64,000 nt of DNA from Sindora glabra (GCA_020226215.1 CM035226.1:61961455-62025454); one strand, 5' to 3'. Shown: positions 34,620 through 47,194, counted from the first letter of the stretch. Made by a program: numbers and translations. The notes: a model not told the origin generated them from the sequence alone.

Positions 34620-37505
34620 CTGGGTGTCATGACCCAATTTTGATTATGACCAAGTTGGATCCTAGTACTCAATTTTCATAAGTCTTAACATTTTTACCCT
34701 AATTATCCAATAAGAGGTTCCAAATTTTCAAGGGAACCTAAAATTTGCTTTAAATTTTTACGAAAAAATAGATAAAGTTTCCCTTATTTTTGGACACTTT
34801 CCAAAGGTCACACGCTCTAAAATATAACATATGTATATTTCTCAAATATGATAGCAATCAACATACACACAACACTATACAAAATTCAAACTTATAATAG
34901 GAAAACAAATTAACACATCAAATTCTAAATCAATAAAATTTTATTCTCAAAATCTAATCCTTATCCAACTGTGAAAATCCTTTAGTAAGGCAGCCTTGGA
35001 TCTCTACAAATGCAATAAGCTTAAAAATACTTATTCCCATATGAAAATATTAAAATAGAATGGAACGAGTTATAGAAACTCAATAAGTATATATCTACCA
35101 CTAGTAATTTTTAACTTAATTATATTAAGTAATCATATGCTATCCATGTATTTGATAAGAAAGATAAATGTAATTTAAACTTCTCGAGTTTTTTAGTATG
35201 TGAAACCAAGCCTCAGATAAAATATTCACCTACATATAACTTAAATTCTATACTTCTCCTCATAAATCATTATAATTTTAATTATCTAATAGCACATAAC
35301 ATCATGATCATATCACATACTACCCATTGCGAGCAAATATTAACAATCACAAATAGCCATTAAGGCTTAAATACAAATACATATTCTCAATCACACTAAA
35401 TGTAACATATAATTGCAACAATTTCCAATATCGCATCATATCATACATCTAGTTATAGTAAATATACATGTAGCTATTTCTTGACCTTTAGGTCAATACT
35501 ATATTTTTCTCATTTGCTCACCAGGAATTTCCCATCCAACTTTCAAATTGATCTTATATTCTTCATAACTATTTATTAGGAATTTTTCATTCAACTCTGA
35601 CATCATAACTCCATCACCTCTCATCATAACTCCATCTCCATTCATAATTTCCAATATCACTATTAGCATAATTCATAAATAATATACACAAGAGAGCTTA
35701 GCTCTCATATCATAATTATTTATAAGGCCATTAGAGCAAGATAACTAATTCATCATGGAGCAATATCAAGCATACAATAGAATATATAATAATAATATCA
35801 TGCCATCATGTTCACCCACATGACCATGACATAAAGATATCATAAAAACTCAATCACAATTAATTATTAGATTGAAACATCACTACCATACTTCTGCTGC
35901 ACACTCTGATCAATTAACTTTCACTCAATAGCTAATTGTACTCATACATCAGTGTTAAATTTACACATTATATACATATATATCTATATGAATATGAAAT
36001 TTATGCTATCAATAAAAGAATATAATTCATCACAATTAAACTATCTTTTATTAAACTATTAACCTATGGTGAGATATATACTTACTTGACGAGGCATATT
36101 CATAATAGGAGCTCAAAGTGATTCATTCTTGTCTCCTTTTATCCATCTTAGCTCACCATGTATAATAATAATATTATGTATGCAAGAATATTATTTAGTT
36201 TTCTTTCCAAGCATTATGAATCCAATATGCATATCATAATATAATAGTATTATGATATTAGAAGGTTATGATATAAACTTACTCACCACCAACAAGAAAG
36301 GTCACTAGCAGCTCACCGGAAAACCACCTACTACTACCAACATCTTGTTACACCAATTCTGATTTATGATGCTGCTCCAATCCTAATCTACAATGTTGAT
36401 GCTAGTAGGTTGCTAGCAAAAAAAGCTTTACTTGTTGATCCATTTTGCCTCTATTCACAATAGCAAAGAGGAAAGGAGAAGATGATAAGATGTTGACATA
36501 ACCAAGGTTGGCGGCATGACAAGGATATACAATTGCACTCAAAGAGAAGCTGAAGGTGAGAGGGAAAGAAAGAAAGGTGGAGACAAAGGTTATTTCGTCT
36601 GGAGAGAGAAGAAAGAAAAAGAAAAGAAAAAAGGAGAAGGATAATGTCGAAAAAAAAGGAAGAGGTTGTTGGAAAAACCAAGAAAGGGTGACGGGAATCC
36701 TTCAAAAAGGAACCAGAATAAATTACAAAAAAACAGTGGGCATTGACTTTACGAAAGAAAAAATGTTAAAAGTGAAGTTATGGGTTTCTATCCCATACTT
36801 CTCGACGCACCATACACCCATGTCTTTTTTTAAATCATAACCTTCCAAATTCATTTGATACAATCTCAACCATCAATTTATTTTAAAATTTATTTATCAT
36901 AAAATTGATTTTTATTTAAAAATCTTAAATGAATTATTTTCAGTCTTTCCTCAATATGTATAAATACATACATAATTGTAATAACTTAATAAAATTAAAA
37001 ATCCTAAAAATAAATATTTTAGTTTCCCTCAATTAGCAAAAAATAATTTATCCAATTCAAACAATTTACTTCATAAATTTTTGTACTCTCAATTACTAAA
37101 ATTATTTTCAATTTGTGAGAAAATTCTTATAGAAAATATGTAGACAAGCCTCGAATTAGTAATGGCCATTTAAAAAAAATAAGTATATTTCAAATTTCAA
37201 TAATTCTAAAAAATGATTTATTAAATACAATAATTTATTTCATAAATCTTTGCACCTATAATGACAATATTTTTAGCTAATAGGAAACTCCTTATAAAAA
37301 ATATTTTAAACTAATCTTAAATTAATATAGCCATATATAAAAATAAATAATTTTTAGATATTATCATAGGTATCATTTTTAATATTCCAAAATTATTAAT
37401 ATGAAAAATAATTTAAAACTAAATGTTAACCAAATAAATAAATAATTATCTATAAGCATCAAAATTTATAAAATTTTAAATTTTAACTTGTGATATTACA
37501 CTGGG
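34620..37505 (-). mobile_element. 2.9-kb solo LTR with CTGGG target duplication
   Basis: The LTR occupies 34,625-37,500 and is flanked by perfect CTGGG copies (34,620-34,624 and 37,501-37,505). Plus-strand ends are TGTCATGACCC and TGATATTACA. Read on the minus strand it begins TGTAATATCAC and ends GGGTCATGACA, the same ends as the Tekay LTRs, so I place it on the minus strand as a chromovirus-type LTR. It interrupts the LINE between endonuclease and RT. The open frames at 36,451-36,840 come from a purine-rich (plus) or pyrimidine-rich (minus) stretch and do not look like real proteins. Confidence 0.88.
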
Positions 37506-38850
37506 ATAGACAATATGACTATCTTTGACCTTTTCAAATAAAGCTACTTCCCAAAAATCAAATTTAAACACACTAAGTTTTTTAGTACCAAAACTTTTTC
37601 TAAAGGAAGATTGAATGTGTTGTTATATATCCCTACTATTTGTAATCCAATCCCTAGCTTCATTTTTAAGCTTAATTATCTTGTTAGCCCATTTTCTAAT
37701 TATGGTGGATAAATGATAGATATGAGTATTTTGATCCCCATTACTTATCTAATCCATCCTAGGCTTAAAAGCCAAGATCTCTTCCTCTTATCTCAAAATT
37801 TGTAAATATTCTTCTAGGAGTGCCTTATCTAATTGATTAAAGATTTTGAACTTGAATATAGTACAACAATCTAAACCTCCTAATTCTAGCTAAAATTATC
37901 TTTTTGATTTTAAAAATATTGCCAAAAACATTAATGTACAATCAAGAAACCTTAGTGACAAAATATCAATGGCTTGTTCAAGTTTTGTAGAAGAAACCTA
38001 AGTAACTGAAACTATGTTATAAAGGTTAGAATGTGATAACTAGCAGGTTTCAAATCTAAAAATTTTATCTAGAAGATAATAAGCTTAATAACTTAGAGAC
38101 ACTAAAATAGATAAGTTATCAGGTAAAACTCGAGGTAAATCCTAAACTTAGGCTTCAGGGTCCAATGATTGCCAATTAGGATTGCAAACAACATTGTTTA
38201 TTATTTCAAAAATAACATTGTTAGATTCTTAAGAATTAGTTTATGTAAAAGTATGACCAAAATACCCTAAATCAATCAAGTTACAATAATATAAATATTT
38301 TGTAAATCAACTAACTCTATGCAAATTAATGGGAGCTCCACCAAACTTTTTAGCTTAGTAAGAAACTTCATTAAAATCACTTAAAACTAACTAAGAAAGT
38401 TTGTGATTATCAACAATGATTTTCATATTATTTCATAAAATTTTCGTATATGCTAGTCTAATGCTAGCATAAGTACCACTCAATAACCAACTAGGAGAAT
38501 TAGAAGTTACCTTAACAATGACATGTATTTCCTTCTCTAATTAATTGATCACCTCTATTTTCACCTTATTTTGATTCCACAACAACCATTTGCCTTTAAC
38601 AAATCCAATGGCCTTTGTTGTCATTAATTTAAGAAAAAGGAAGGGAAGATCTAATTTCAATGGCCTTATCTCTATCAACTCTAATTTTAGTGAGAATAAG
38701 CATTCTAACCTTTTCTCTATTAATAAACTCATTCTTTAAGCATTTAAAATTTAGGTGTTGAACACCCCTAAATTTCCAAGGACCAATATTGAATAGACCT
38801 ACAGAGATTTTAGGCTAAAAGTAGATTAAGCTCCCTTACTATTCTCCCAT
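37506..38850 (-). pseudogene. LINE endonuclease domain and linker to RT
   Basis: The APE-type endonuclease nicks target DNA for LINE insertion. Minus-strand reading gives KNEFINREKVRMLIL and then GKWLLWNQNKVKIEVI near 38,700-38,550. WLLSGTYASIRLAYTK and DFNEVSY follow near 38,480-38,330, the last being the DFN catalytic block. FGGAPINLHRVS and NLIDLGYFGHTFTWTN-like sequence come next (38,330-38,230), all standard order for plant L1 elements. The linker towards RT (37,900-37,510) is decayed. The frame is interrupted repeatedly. Confidence 0.8.
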
Positions 38851-40300
38851 AAAATTCCCAATCTTATACCACCATATTTTTTACAATAATTTGAATTTTT
38901 CAAACACTATGGCTTTATCTAAAGCCAATGTATCTTTACCTTCCCCCTCTAAACATTAGTTTGCCACCCTCAACTTGCACTATTCTCTTCTATAATTGCA
39001 TCATGGTTTGCCATGCTTTTCTAGATGCCACATGAAATGGTTCCAATGGAAAAAAGTAACAATGGTTCCTCATGTTCCTTAAGCAAATTCAACTGGGTTT
39101 CTAAACACCTTTGGTCCAAGTGCATTATTGCTAGTGGAATTAAGGTTTTCACTACTTCTTTTTTGAAGGGATAAAGATCATCATCACTTGAATGACATTT
39201 GAACAATAGCAAATTCTTCTATACATTCTGCATATGTGGATTGAAGCTTCCAATCATGTATGTTAGATCGATCGATATCCATTCCTTTAATTTTTTATTA
39301 ATCACATAAAATTCATTGTTACCTACAACCCTTATATAATTTGGTATTGTAGAAGTTGCTCCTCTTCAGAGCTCAAGCTTTGATTTATAGAAGTGGACAT
39401 TATTAGTTTGAAGAACAGGTTGGTGTTGCAAAATATTTTATTTTTGCATAATATTTTTTGTAAAAACTTTGTTCTATCCCTTTTCCTTACTATTCATTAG
39501 AATTGAGGAAAACACTTGGTTTAGAGTAGATAGGGAAGAACAAAGTCTATTTCGTGCCTGAGTGTAAACATTATCCACTTCAATTTTATTTCTTTCAGTT
39601 AGCCCATTAGTCTTACTTGGCCTATTGTCCTTAGGAACAAAAGTTAACTTAAGCAAAATAGATAAAAAAAAAAGAGAGCCTAATTTCCCATTCAATTTTT
39701 TAATATATCCACATGTTTTCTTAGCACCATCAAAACCCTTATTTATTAAGTTTATTTTGCTTTTCCATGAGTATCCATGGTCCATACATGTCTTTCTTTG
39801 ACTTTACTTTCTCAAGCCCATCTTTGTCTCTGTAATGATTGCATTATCTGCCACCACTAAAGCAACATTGTTCTCTGAACCAAGCTCTTATTAAGGAACT
39901 ATTCCCCTTTCTTCCGCAGCATAAGGAATACCTAACTTCTGATGGCCTATTCTACCACAACCAAAACAAATTTTATTCAAACCCTTACATAGAGCGGCTT
40001 GTTCAAACTTACCAATATGTATAGTTTTGATCAAAAGACAATCAAGTTAACTTTGTTGCATCATTTTTATACAATAAGAATTTAGTAATAAGTTCTTATT
40101 AAATGGTGAACTCCTTTAACATGTTAGTAGCTATAGAAATTATTTTTTGACATTGAATAACAAATAGGTGGATAAATATTTAAGAGAAAATTTTCAAAGG
40201 CTTTTCAAGCAATGGTATTAGCATAATAAAAGATAAAATAGAATGGGTATTAGCTATAATGCCCATGAAGTTTTATGCAATTGAGGTTGCCTACATCCAA
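38851..40300 (-). pseudogene. LINE ORF1 (gag-like RNA-binding protein) remnant
   Basis: Minus-strand remains of the DUF4283/zinc-knuckle type ORF1 of plant L1 elements. IGKFEQAALCKGLNKICF then GCGRIGH is readable near 40,000-39,930. The CX2CX4H part of the zinc knuckle is present, but the final Cys is replaced in GHQKLGI. Open minus-strand pieces at 39,474-39,785 and 39,021-39,212 are fragments of the basic, low-complexity tail. The 5' limit near 40,300 is approximate. Confidence 0.65.
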
Positions 40301-40832
40301 GCATGAAGTATAAGGCATAGAGTTTCTCATAAATATATTTAAATTTTATTACTTTTTTTAAGATATTTTATTATTAAAAAAAATTTGGTTATTGATGGTC
40401 ATATTTAAACAAATGACTTCACTTGAAAAGTTTAAAAGTTTTGACACTTTAATAACACTAGTATACATAAGTTTTTTTATGACTAATTTATGATTCCCAT
40501 TAAATGACCTCAATTTATTTAAGTTCATAGTCTTATTACAATTACAAGGCCTTGAATTTTATAACTTTGCTTACAACTTTAATGCTATAATTAAATGAAA
40601 TAATTTTTTTAAGGCTTTGCAACCAATTTAAGGTAATAAAAGCCAATGAATATTATAAAATATTTATTTCTATTGGAAAATGAAAAAAATGCATATTTAA
40701 TCTAATAGCAATCTTGTTCGCTTATCTACGCATGTATTATTTTGTATTTTTATTATTATAATTAGCTTTAAATAAAATGATTATTCTTCATAATTCTTGA
40801 ATACAATTATCTTAATTATATTTTTAACATAT
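40301..40832. other. A+T-rich spacer upstream of the copia element
   Basis: No gene seen. It may include the LINE 5' untranslated region. The target duplication of the copia element is placed at 40,833-40,837. Confidence 0.5.
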
Positions 40833-40837
40833 ATATA

Positions 40838-41293
40838 TTAGAATTTTCAATAAAGTGAGCTACTATTAATTGATAATTTTTAATTTAATAAAAATGACTG
40901 ATTAAAATTTAACCCAATTGTAAGACATTTATGAGACCCATTTAAAATTGTGATTTTAAAGATATCAATTTAGCACATCTGCATAATTTAATGTGGTTTG
41001 ACGGTTGTATAGGCTCAAAAATTCAGTAATCTTTTTATGGAAAGGATTGTTAGGGTTTTATACATAAGGATTATGACTAAGTCCCCTATTCACTTCTCAT
41101 ACATACAATTTCTACCCATTGAGATTCGCCATCAAGGAGAAGAGTAAAAAGAAAGATCTAGTTAAAAAGAATTTATTAGTTTCTGTTAAATTCAATTATA
41201 GTTGCAAATTCATCATGCAAGTAAATACAAATTTTATATTTATGGTGTTCTAATTATCATATATGAGATCTTAAAAATTAAAAAATTCTTATA
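40838..41293 (+). repeat. 5' LTR of the copia element
   Basis: Aligns in direct orientation with 47,201-47,654: GCTACTATTAATTGATAATT, TAATGTGGTTTG(A/G)CGGTTGT, TTTCTACCCATTGA and CTAATTATCATA(T/C)ATGAGATC occur in both, in order. The start has lost its TG (TTAGAATTTTC) and the end its CA (TTCTTATA). A TTTTATACATAAGG-type stretch near 41,055 is followed by the likely transcript leader. Confidence 0.85.
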
Positions 41294-41295
41294 TT

Positions 41296-41307
41296 TAGTA
41301 TCAGAGC
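41296..41307 (+). other. Primer binding site, initiator tRNA-Met
   Basis: TAGTATCAGAGC matches the plant primer binding site TGGTATCAGAGC at 11 of 12 positions, two bases after the 5' LTR. Confidence 0.9.
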
Positions 41308-43154
41308 TTGCATGTATGATATTAGAACCTAGACTAATTAATTATATTTTATATTATTTTAATTGAGGATTTATGATGAAATTTTACATGTATGATTCTC
41401 GAAATAAAATCATACAATCAATTTATAATATTTGTTTATAATTCTTTAATATATTATAATGAACTTTTTCTTAGAAAAGATTTTAGATTAATATTCTATC
41501 TATATATATTACGGTTGTTGTATTAAGAAATTCTAATTTATCAATTTTACATGAAATTGTACGGAAAGCATACGTCTTTCCGTTTAGCATACTGTTCGGA
41601 ATTTTTAAATTACGTTTTTATAGTGTTTGGAATTCCTAAATTTCGTTTAACATGCCGTGTTTATGTATACTGGACATGTATGGATCTGTTTTCTTGAATC
41701 TTTTATGGCGTGCCTGTGGTTTCCTTTCTTTCGCGTAACAATGGAAGCATTGCCTATTCCATTTGTCACATTCATAGTGATTTGACTTTTATATATCTGT
41801 TTCTTTAAATCACTTTTTTTTTGGTTTTGCCATTTGGTGGTTTTTTTTTGGTATATTATATATATATTAGGAATTTTATATGTCTGTCTCTTTAAATCAT
41901 TTTTTTTTAGTTTTACCATCTGGTGGTTTCCTTTTTCGGTATATATATATATTAGGACTTTTATATATTTGTTTCCTTAAATCATATTTTTTTTCTTTGT
42001 CGTCTAGCCAATCATCAGTGTGGTTGATTTGTCTTTTTGTTACATATATAAATATATGGCCCTCTGTCACATAAAACGAATCATATATAAATTTCATTAA
42101 TTTTTTTCATTTAGTGTGGTGTCTGGCCGATCTTCAATAAATAAAAAAAATAAAAAAAAGGATTCGACATCTGTGGCAGACGAATAGCTCAAATGCTTAG
42201 TATGTAGTTTTGTGACATGTAATCTCGTCTCCCTGGTGCAAATGAATGACGTGTAATCCATAGGAATTCCATGCTCAATATGTAGCTTTACAAGCCGGGC
42301 ATTGGTTTGAGTTTAACATATAAACCTCTTCACGCATAATAGCGCGGATTGCCTTTTTCACACAGAAGGTGTGAATTAATTATATATATTATATAATTAT
42401 ATAATTAATATTTATTATATTTTAAATTAATTAAAAAATATTTTCCTTAATTATAAAATCATGAAATCTTTTGAAAAAATAAAGTGATATGCTCATAATC
42501 CATTGATGATATTCAATTTTTCTATTTTTTTATTATTCTTTTATTGAAGTAAATATAATTAGATATTATAATTAAATTAGTTTTTAAAATTTTGTTTAAG
42601 ACTTTATTATGTAACATTATTTAAGGGGTCATTGAGATGTATTAAATTTTAGCATCTCATCAAAAGTGGCCAATTGCATATATATGGTTAGTATGCAAAT
42701 TAAGATATTGGATAATTTATTTTTCCCAATTTAAGAAAAATTTTCATTAATAACTATAAATGCTTGACTACCAAAGTGGCTTATTTATAGTGATTAGTGA
42801 AATATTTTCTTATTTAGAACTTACGGGATAGTACTAGAATTATCTCATATAATTACTTGTCCAAAGGAGGTTATTATGTAAGATAATTTTAGCATTGTAG
42901 CATAAGACATCACAATGGAAATATATTAATTTAGAAAGTCTATCTGCCTAAAGGGGATGGATTTTTAAAAATTGGATATTTTCATATTAGCCTTTTAAGA
43001 AGAACACTTATTAACATGTCATATTCTCTGCCCAAAGGAGATAGTATGATGATACACCTAAACTCTTCAGTTATTATAGCACATCAAGAATTATTGCTAT
43101 TTATATTCTTTTTAAATTATCCATTGGTTAATTGTTGCATTTTTATCTTGAATA
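41308..43154 (+). other. Long copia leader with repeats
   Basis: 1.85 kb between the primer binding site and gag. It holds an 86-bp tandem array (41,789-42,000) and, nearer gag, three copies of a CCAAAGG(A/G)G(A/G) motif spaced about 85 bp apart (42,856, 42,943, 43,027). A less A+T-rich block at about 42,110-42,370 (for example ACAAGCCGGGCATTGG) is unassigned. Open frames on both strands within 41,647-42,097 are translations of the tandem repeat. Confidence 0.6.
41789..42000. repeat. 86-bp tandem repeat, about 2.5 copies
   Basis: Successive units begin TCTGTTTCTTTAAATCA, TCTGTCTCTTTAAATCA and TTTGTTTCCTTAAATCA with spacings of 87 and 85 bp. Each continues into a T run, GTTTTGCCATTTGGTGG or a variant, and an AT-dinucleotide stretch followed by ATTAGGA. 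Confidence 0.85.
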
Positions 43155-43960
43155 GTGACTTTTGTTGTAAATGGTAATCAAGCTACCATTGAGATCCTAC
43201 ATGGATCTAACTATAAGAGATGGAATGAAGACCTGAACTTTGCCTTAATTATGAGCGACATAGACATAGCCTTACATATCGATCCACCCGTTGCTATCAC
43301 TGCCCAAAGTACTACTAAACAAAAGGAATTGCTTGCCAAGTGGGATAGAGCAAATCATATGTGTTTATATGCTATTAAAAGATCTATCTCTGAGCATCTT
43401 CTGAGTGGGTTGGATGAGATTGAGAATACTAAAGAACTCCATGATGTTATTAGTCAAATATATCAAAAATCCAGCAAGTCTGAAGTTGAAAATCTTATGA
43501 GTGAACTAACGAGTATGAGGTATGATTTTGTTGGAAATGTTAGAGACTTCATCATAAAAATGGTCCACATCAAAAACAAATTAGCTTCCCATGAAATCAC
43601 CCTACCTGACAAATTCATTGTTCACCATGCCATCAATTCTCTTCCTCATGAGTTCACCTAAATTAAAACTGCTTACAACACCATGAATGAAGTTTGGAGT
43701 ATCAATGATCTTATATCCAAAGAGAGAAAAATGAGAGTGTCTTACTCACTATTAACTCCAAATCTACCCACCAAAAAAATTATAACAGGCCTAGGAAGTT
43801 TGGGTCAAAAGGTCCTAATAAGTTTCAAAGCAAAAAAGGCCAAGGTAGTAATCAGATAAAAGGGATAAGTGATTCTAAAGCTATCATTAAAACAGATGAT
43901 AAATGTTTTTTATACAAAAAAAAAGGTCATAAGAAATTCGAGTGTCATAAATACAAATCT
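43155..43960 (+). pseudogene. Copia gag remnant
   Basis: The UBN2-type gag frame is open from 43,155 to 43,661 (168 residues): LHGSNYKRWNEDLNFAL near the N-terminus, WDRANHMCLYAIKRSI, SELTSMRYDFVGNVRDFI and LPDKFIVHHAINSLP. It ends at a TAA where CAA (Gln) is expected. The zinc knuckle follows near 43,905-43,950 as C-FLY-KKKG-H-KKFE-C: the second Cys is changed to Tyr. The ATG at 43,155 is chosen because it begins the conserved N-terminus. Confidence 0.85.
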
Positions 43961-45281
43961 TAGTTAGAGAAAAAAGGTAAGCAAGAAGGTAAACCACTAG
44001 CTTTCGTTTGTTTGAATCTCATTTTGTTAATGTACCATTAAACTCGTGGTGGCTTGGTAATGGTGCAATTGTTCACGTTGCTATTACTTTGCAGGGGTTC
44101 AAAAGCAAACAGAAGCCAAGCTTAGAGTTGGAAATAATGCTGAAGTGGAAGTTTGTTTTATAAGAACAACAGGTTTAAATTTAGAGTCTAGTTTTAAACT
44201 TATTTTAGAAAATATTTTTTATGTGCCCTCCTTTAGGAGAAATTTAATTTTAGTTTCTATTTTAGATAAACATGGTTATCATTTTATTATTAAGAATGGA
44301 AAAGTTAATTTGTCTTTAAATTCTGAAATTGTTGATAAATTTAAGCTTGTTGATAATTTATATAGATTTCGTTTGGCCCAAAATAATGAATATAGTACTA
44401 TGAATGTTGAAAACATAGTGTCTAAGAGAACTTTAATTAGTGAAAAGTCCTTCTTGTTATAGCATAAAATATTAGGTCACATCTCAAATGAGAGAATTAA
44501 TAGATTGATAAAAGATGGTTCTTTACCTTCTCTTAATTCTAAAAACTTGGACACATATGTTGATTGTATAAAGGGCAAGTTAACTAAGACTAAAAGTAAA
44601 AGTGCCACTTGAAGTTCTGACCTTTTAGAAATTATACATATTGTATTAGTGGACCACTTACTCTTACTCTATGTGGTAATAAATATTTTGTTACCTTTAT
44701 TGATGATTTTTCTCATTATGGTTATCTTTACCTAATTAAGGAGAAGTCTGATGCTTTTGAAAAATTTAAAATTTTTAAAATAGAGGTTGAGAAACAATTG
44801 AGAATGGGATAATTGCCCAATTGTTAGGTCTGATCGAGGTTGTGAATATTATGGTAGATATGGCACAACTAAATAGCATATAGGACCATTTGCCAAATAC
44901 TTACAAGAGAATGGGATAATTGCCCAATATACTTTGCCTGGTAGTCCTGAGCGAAATAGTGTGGCTGAAAGATGAAATCGCACTCTTAAAGATATGATGA
45001 GGAGCATGATGAGTAGAACCAATCTTCATAAATCTCTTTAGGGTGAAGCCATGAAATGCACATTATATATATTAAATAGAGTACCTAGCAAATCTATAAC
45101 AATAACACCTTTTAAACTGTGGACTGGTAGGAAACCTAGCTTGAACCATTTTTTAGTTTGGGGATATCCTGCAAAAGTCAAAATTTATAATCCTTTTAAA
45201 AGAAAAGCTGAACCTCGATTTACCTATTGCTACTTCCTAGGGTACCTAAACCATTTCAAAGGGTACAAATTCTATTGTCCT
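43961..45281 (+). pseudogene. Copia protease and integrase remnant
   Basis: The protease signature near 44,046-44,085 reads WWLGNGAIVHVA, where DSGAT is usual, so the catalytic Asp is lost. The downstream protease part is open at 44,145-44,462 (FYVPSFRRNLILVSIL). The integrase zinc domain follows (HKILGHISNERI, then CIKGK). The core shows DRGCEYYG near 44,832, GPFAKYLQENGIIAQYTLPG near 44,886-44,942 and SPERNSVAER, with stops. A 22-bp templated duplication sits at 44,800-44,821. The last part (45,051-45,296) is open and reaches GYKFYCP, where the inversion breakpoint lies. Confidence 0.82.
45267..45281 (+). repeat. 15-bp inverted repeat, left copy, at inversion breakpoint
   Basis: AAATTCTATTGTCCT, the exact reverse complement of 47,195-47,209. 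It encodes FYCP of the integrase-RT linker on the plus strand. Confidence 0.9.
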
Positions 45282-47194
45282 CAATATGTTTGCTAAAAAT
45301 TGTAGGTCTCAATCCTTTAGTCAGAGGATCAGCAATCATGTTGTTTGTATCAATATGCTCTACAGTAATATCACCATTTTTCATAAAATTTCTGACCTTA
45401 AGGTACTTTATTTCCAAATGCTTAGACCCACATGTTGTTTTGTTATTTTTGAAAAATAACATAGTAGATTTGTTATCACAGTAAATCCTTAGTGATTTAG
45501 AGATAGAATCAATAAAGTGAAAACTAAAGATAAGATTCTTTAGCTAAATAGCTTACATAGCTACTCCATAACATGCAACAAACTCAGCTTACATAGTAGA
45601 AGAAGCCAAGAGTGTTTGTTTTACATTCTTCCAAGATACATCTCCTCTAGCAAACGTAAAGATGTATCCCGAGGTGGATTTCATATCGTCCTAATAGCCA
45701 ATAAAGTTAGAATCTATGTATCCAACAATCTCAATATTGTTAACTTTTTTGTAAACCAGCATCTAATCTTTCATCTTTTGTAAGTACCTCAATACTTTCT
45801 TAACAATAACCCAGTGATCTATACCAAAATTAGAAAGATATCTACTAAGAACTCCTACTGTAAATGCAATCTCTAGGCTAGTACGGACCTATGCATACAT
45901 AAGACTCCCCACTACACTAGAATAAGGTATATTCTTCATTGATTCTCTTTGTAAATCATTTTTGGGACACTGACTAAAGTTGAGTTTATCACCTTTTATA
46001 ATAGGTGCATCCCCACTTTTACAATTTTGCATGTTAAATCTTGTAAGTACACGATCAATGTAATATTTTTGTGAAAGTCCTAACAAATCTTTAGATTGAT
46101 CTCTGCAAATCTCTATTCCAAGAACAAAAAAAGCATTTCTAAGATCTTTCATGTCAAAAATCTTGAACAATGATCACTTAGTCTCATACAACAATCCATT
46201 ATCATTACTAGCTAATAGAATATCATTCACATAGAGGATAAGAAAAATGTACTTACTCCTACTAATCTTAAGATATATGCAATAATCAACATTATTTTCT
46301 TCAAAGCCCATAAAAGTAATCACCTCATCAAATTTAAAATACCAATGCCTTGAAGCTTATTTAAGCCCATAAATAGACTTTTTAAGTTAACACACTAAGT
46401 GTTCTTTTCTAGGTTCTTGAAAACCTTCTAACTGTACCATATAAACTTCTTCTCTCAAATTCCCAATCAAAAAGGTTGTCTTCACATCCATTTGATGGAG
46501 CTCTAAGTCATAGTATGCTGCCAAGGCCATGATAATTCTAAAGGAATCTTTAGATGAAACTAGTAAAAAAGTCTCATTATAGTCCACTCCTTCTTTTTGA
46601 GTGAATCTTTTTGCCACCAATCTAACTTTAAGCCTTTTAACATTTCCCTTAAAGTCTTTCTTGGTTTTGTGCATCCATTTACAACTAATAGATTTGCATC
46701 CATTTGGAAGCTCAACAAGCTCCCAAACACCATTGTGAGCCATAGAATTTATTTCATCTTTCATTGCATCCATCCACATATTAGACTGTGGACTAGTTAT
46801 TGCATCTTTGAAAGTCACACGATCAATACCATGACTAATATCATAGTCACTCTCTACAAGGAAAACTAAGTAATCATTAGAGATTGCAGATCTTCTTTGT
46901 TTAGTAGATCTTCTCAAAGGCACCTCAACTTTGTTCTTTTGAGCATGAATTATATCAATAGGATCAGGAATTGGATTAAGGAGGATGAGCAAGAGGGAGA
47001 GGATCTATATTCTGTTGCACAACATCTTTTCTTCCAATATCTACTGGTACTGCAAGACTTTATGGGTTTTGCAAAAGGAAAGTGACATATCTTGCAAGTT
47101 CATTATCATTGACAACTTCTATGATGCTTCTATCTGCAGTATCCCATTCCAAAAATTTTATCACCTGTGACTCTACAATTTTAGCTCCACGTTT
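45282..47194 (-). pseudogene. Copia RT and RNase H, inverted segment
   Basis: Minus-strand reading from 47,194 gives KRGAKIVESQVIKFLEWD, the natural in-frame continuation of the plus-strand FYCP at 45,281. RT is open at 46,992-46,387: DAMKDEINSM, NGVWELVELPNGCKSISCKW, LVAKRFTQKEGVDY and LHQMDVKTTFLIG. The active-site motif at 46,233-46,222 reads YVND instead of YVDD, and a stop interrupts just before KKSIYGL. Further parts are GIEICRDQSKDLLGLSQKYY near 46,100 and RNase H with HLEIKYLKVRNF and ADPLTKGLRP near 45,400-45,290. Confidence 0.9.

Noticed and set aside
36451..36840. Lysine/arginine-rich 94-residue frame and its serine/phenylalanine-rich antisense frame
   Set aside because: Both lie inside the solo LTR at 34,625-37,500 in a purine-rich strand; composition explains them and no family similarity is seen.
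41647..42097. Overlapping frames with KKNDLKRQ/KKSDLKKQ repeats
   Set aside because: They are translations of the 86-bp tandem repeat in the copia leader.
42110..42370. Possible tRNA- or snoRNA-like sequence in the copia leader
   Set aside because: Less A+T-rich, but no cloverleaf, box C/D or box H/ACA pattern could be assembled by eye.
46597..47170. Plus-strand frames over the inverted copia segment
   Set aside because: They are antisense shadows of the minus-strand RT, which has clear family motifs.
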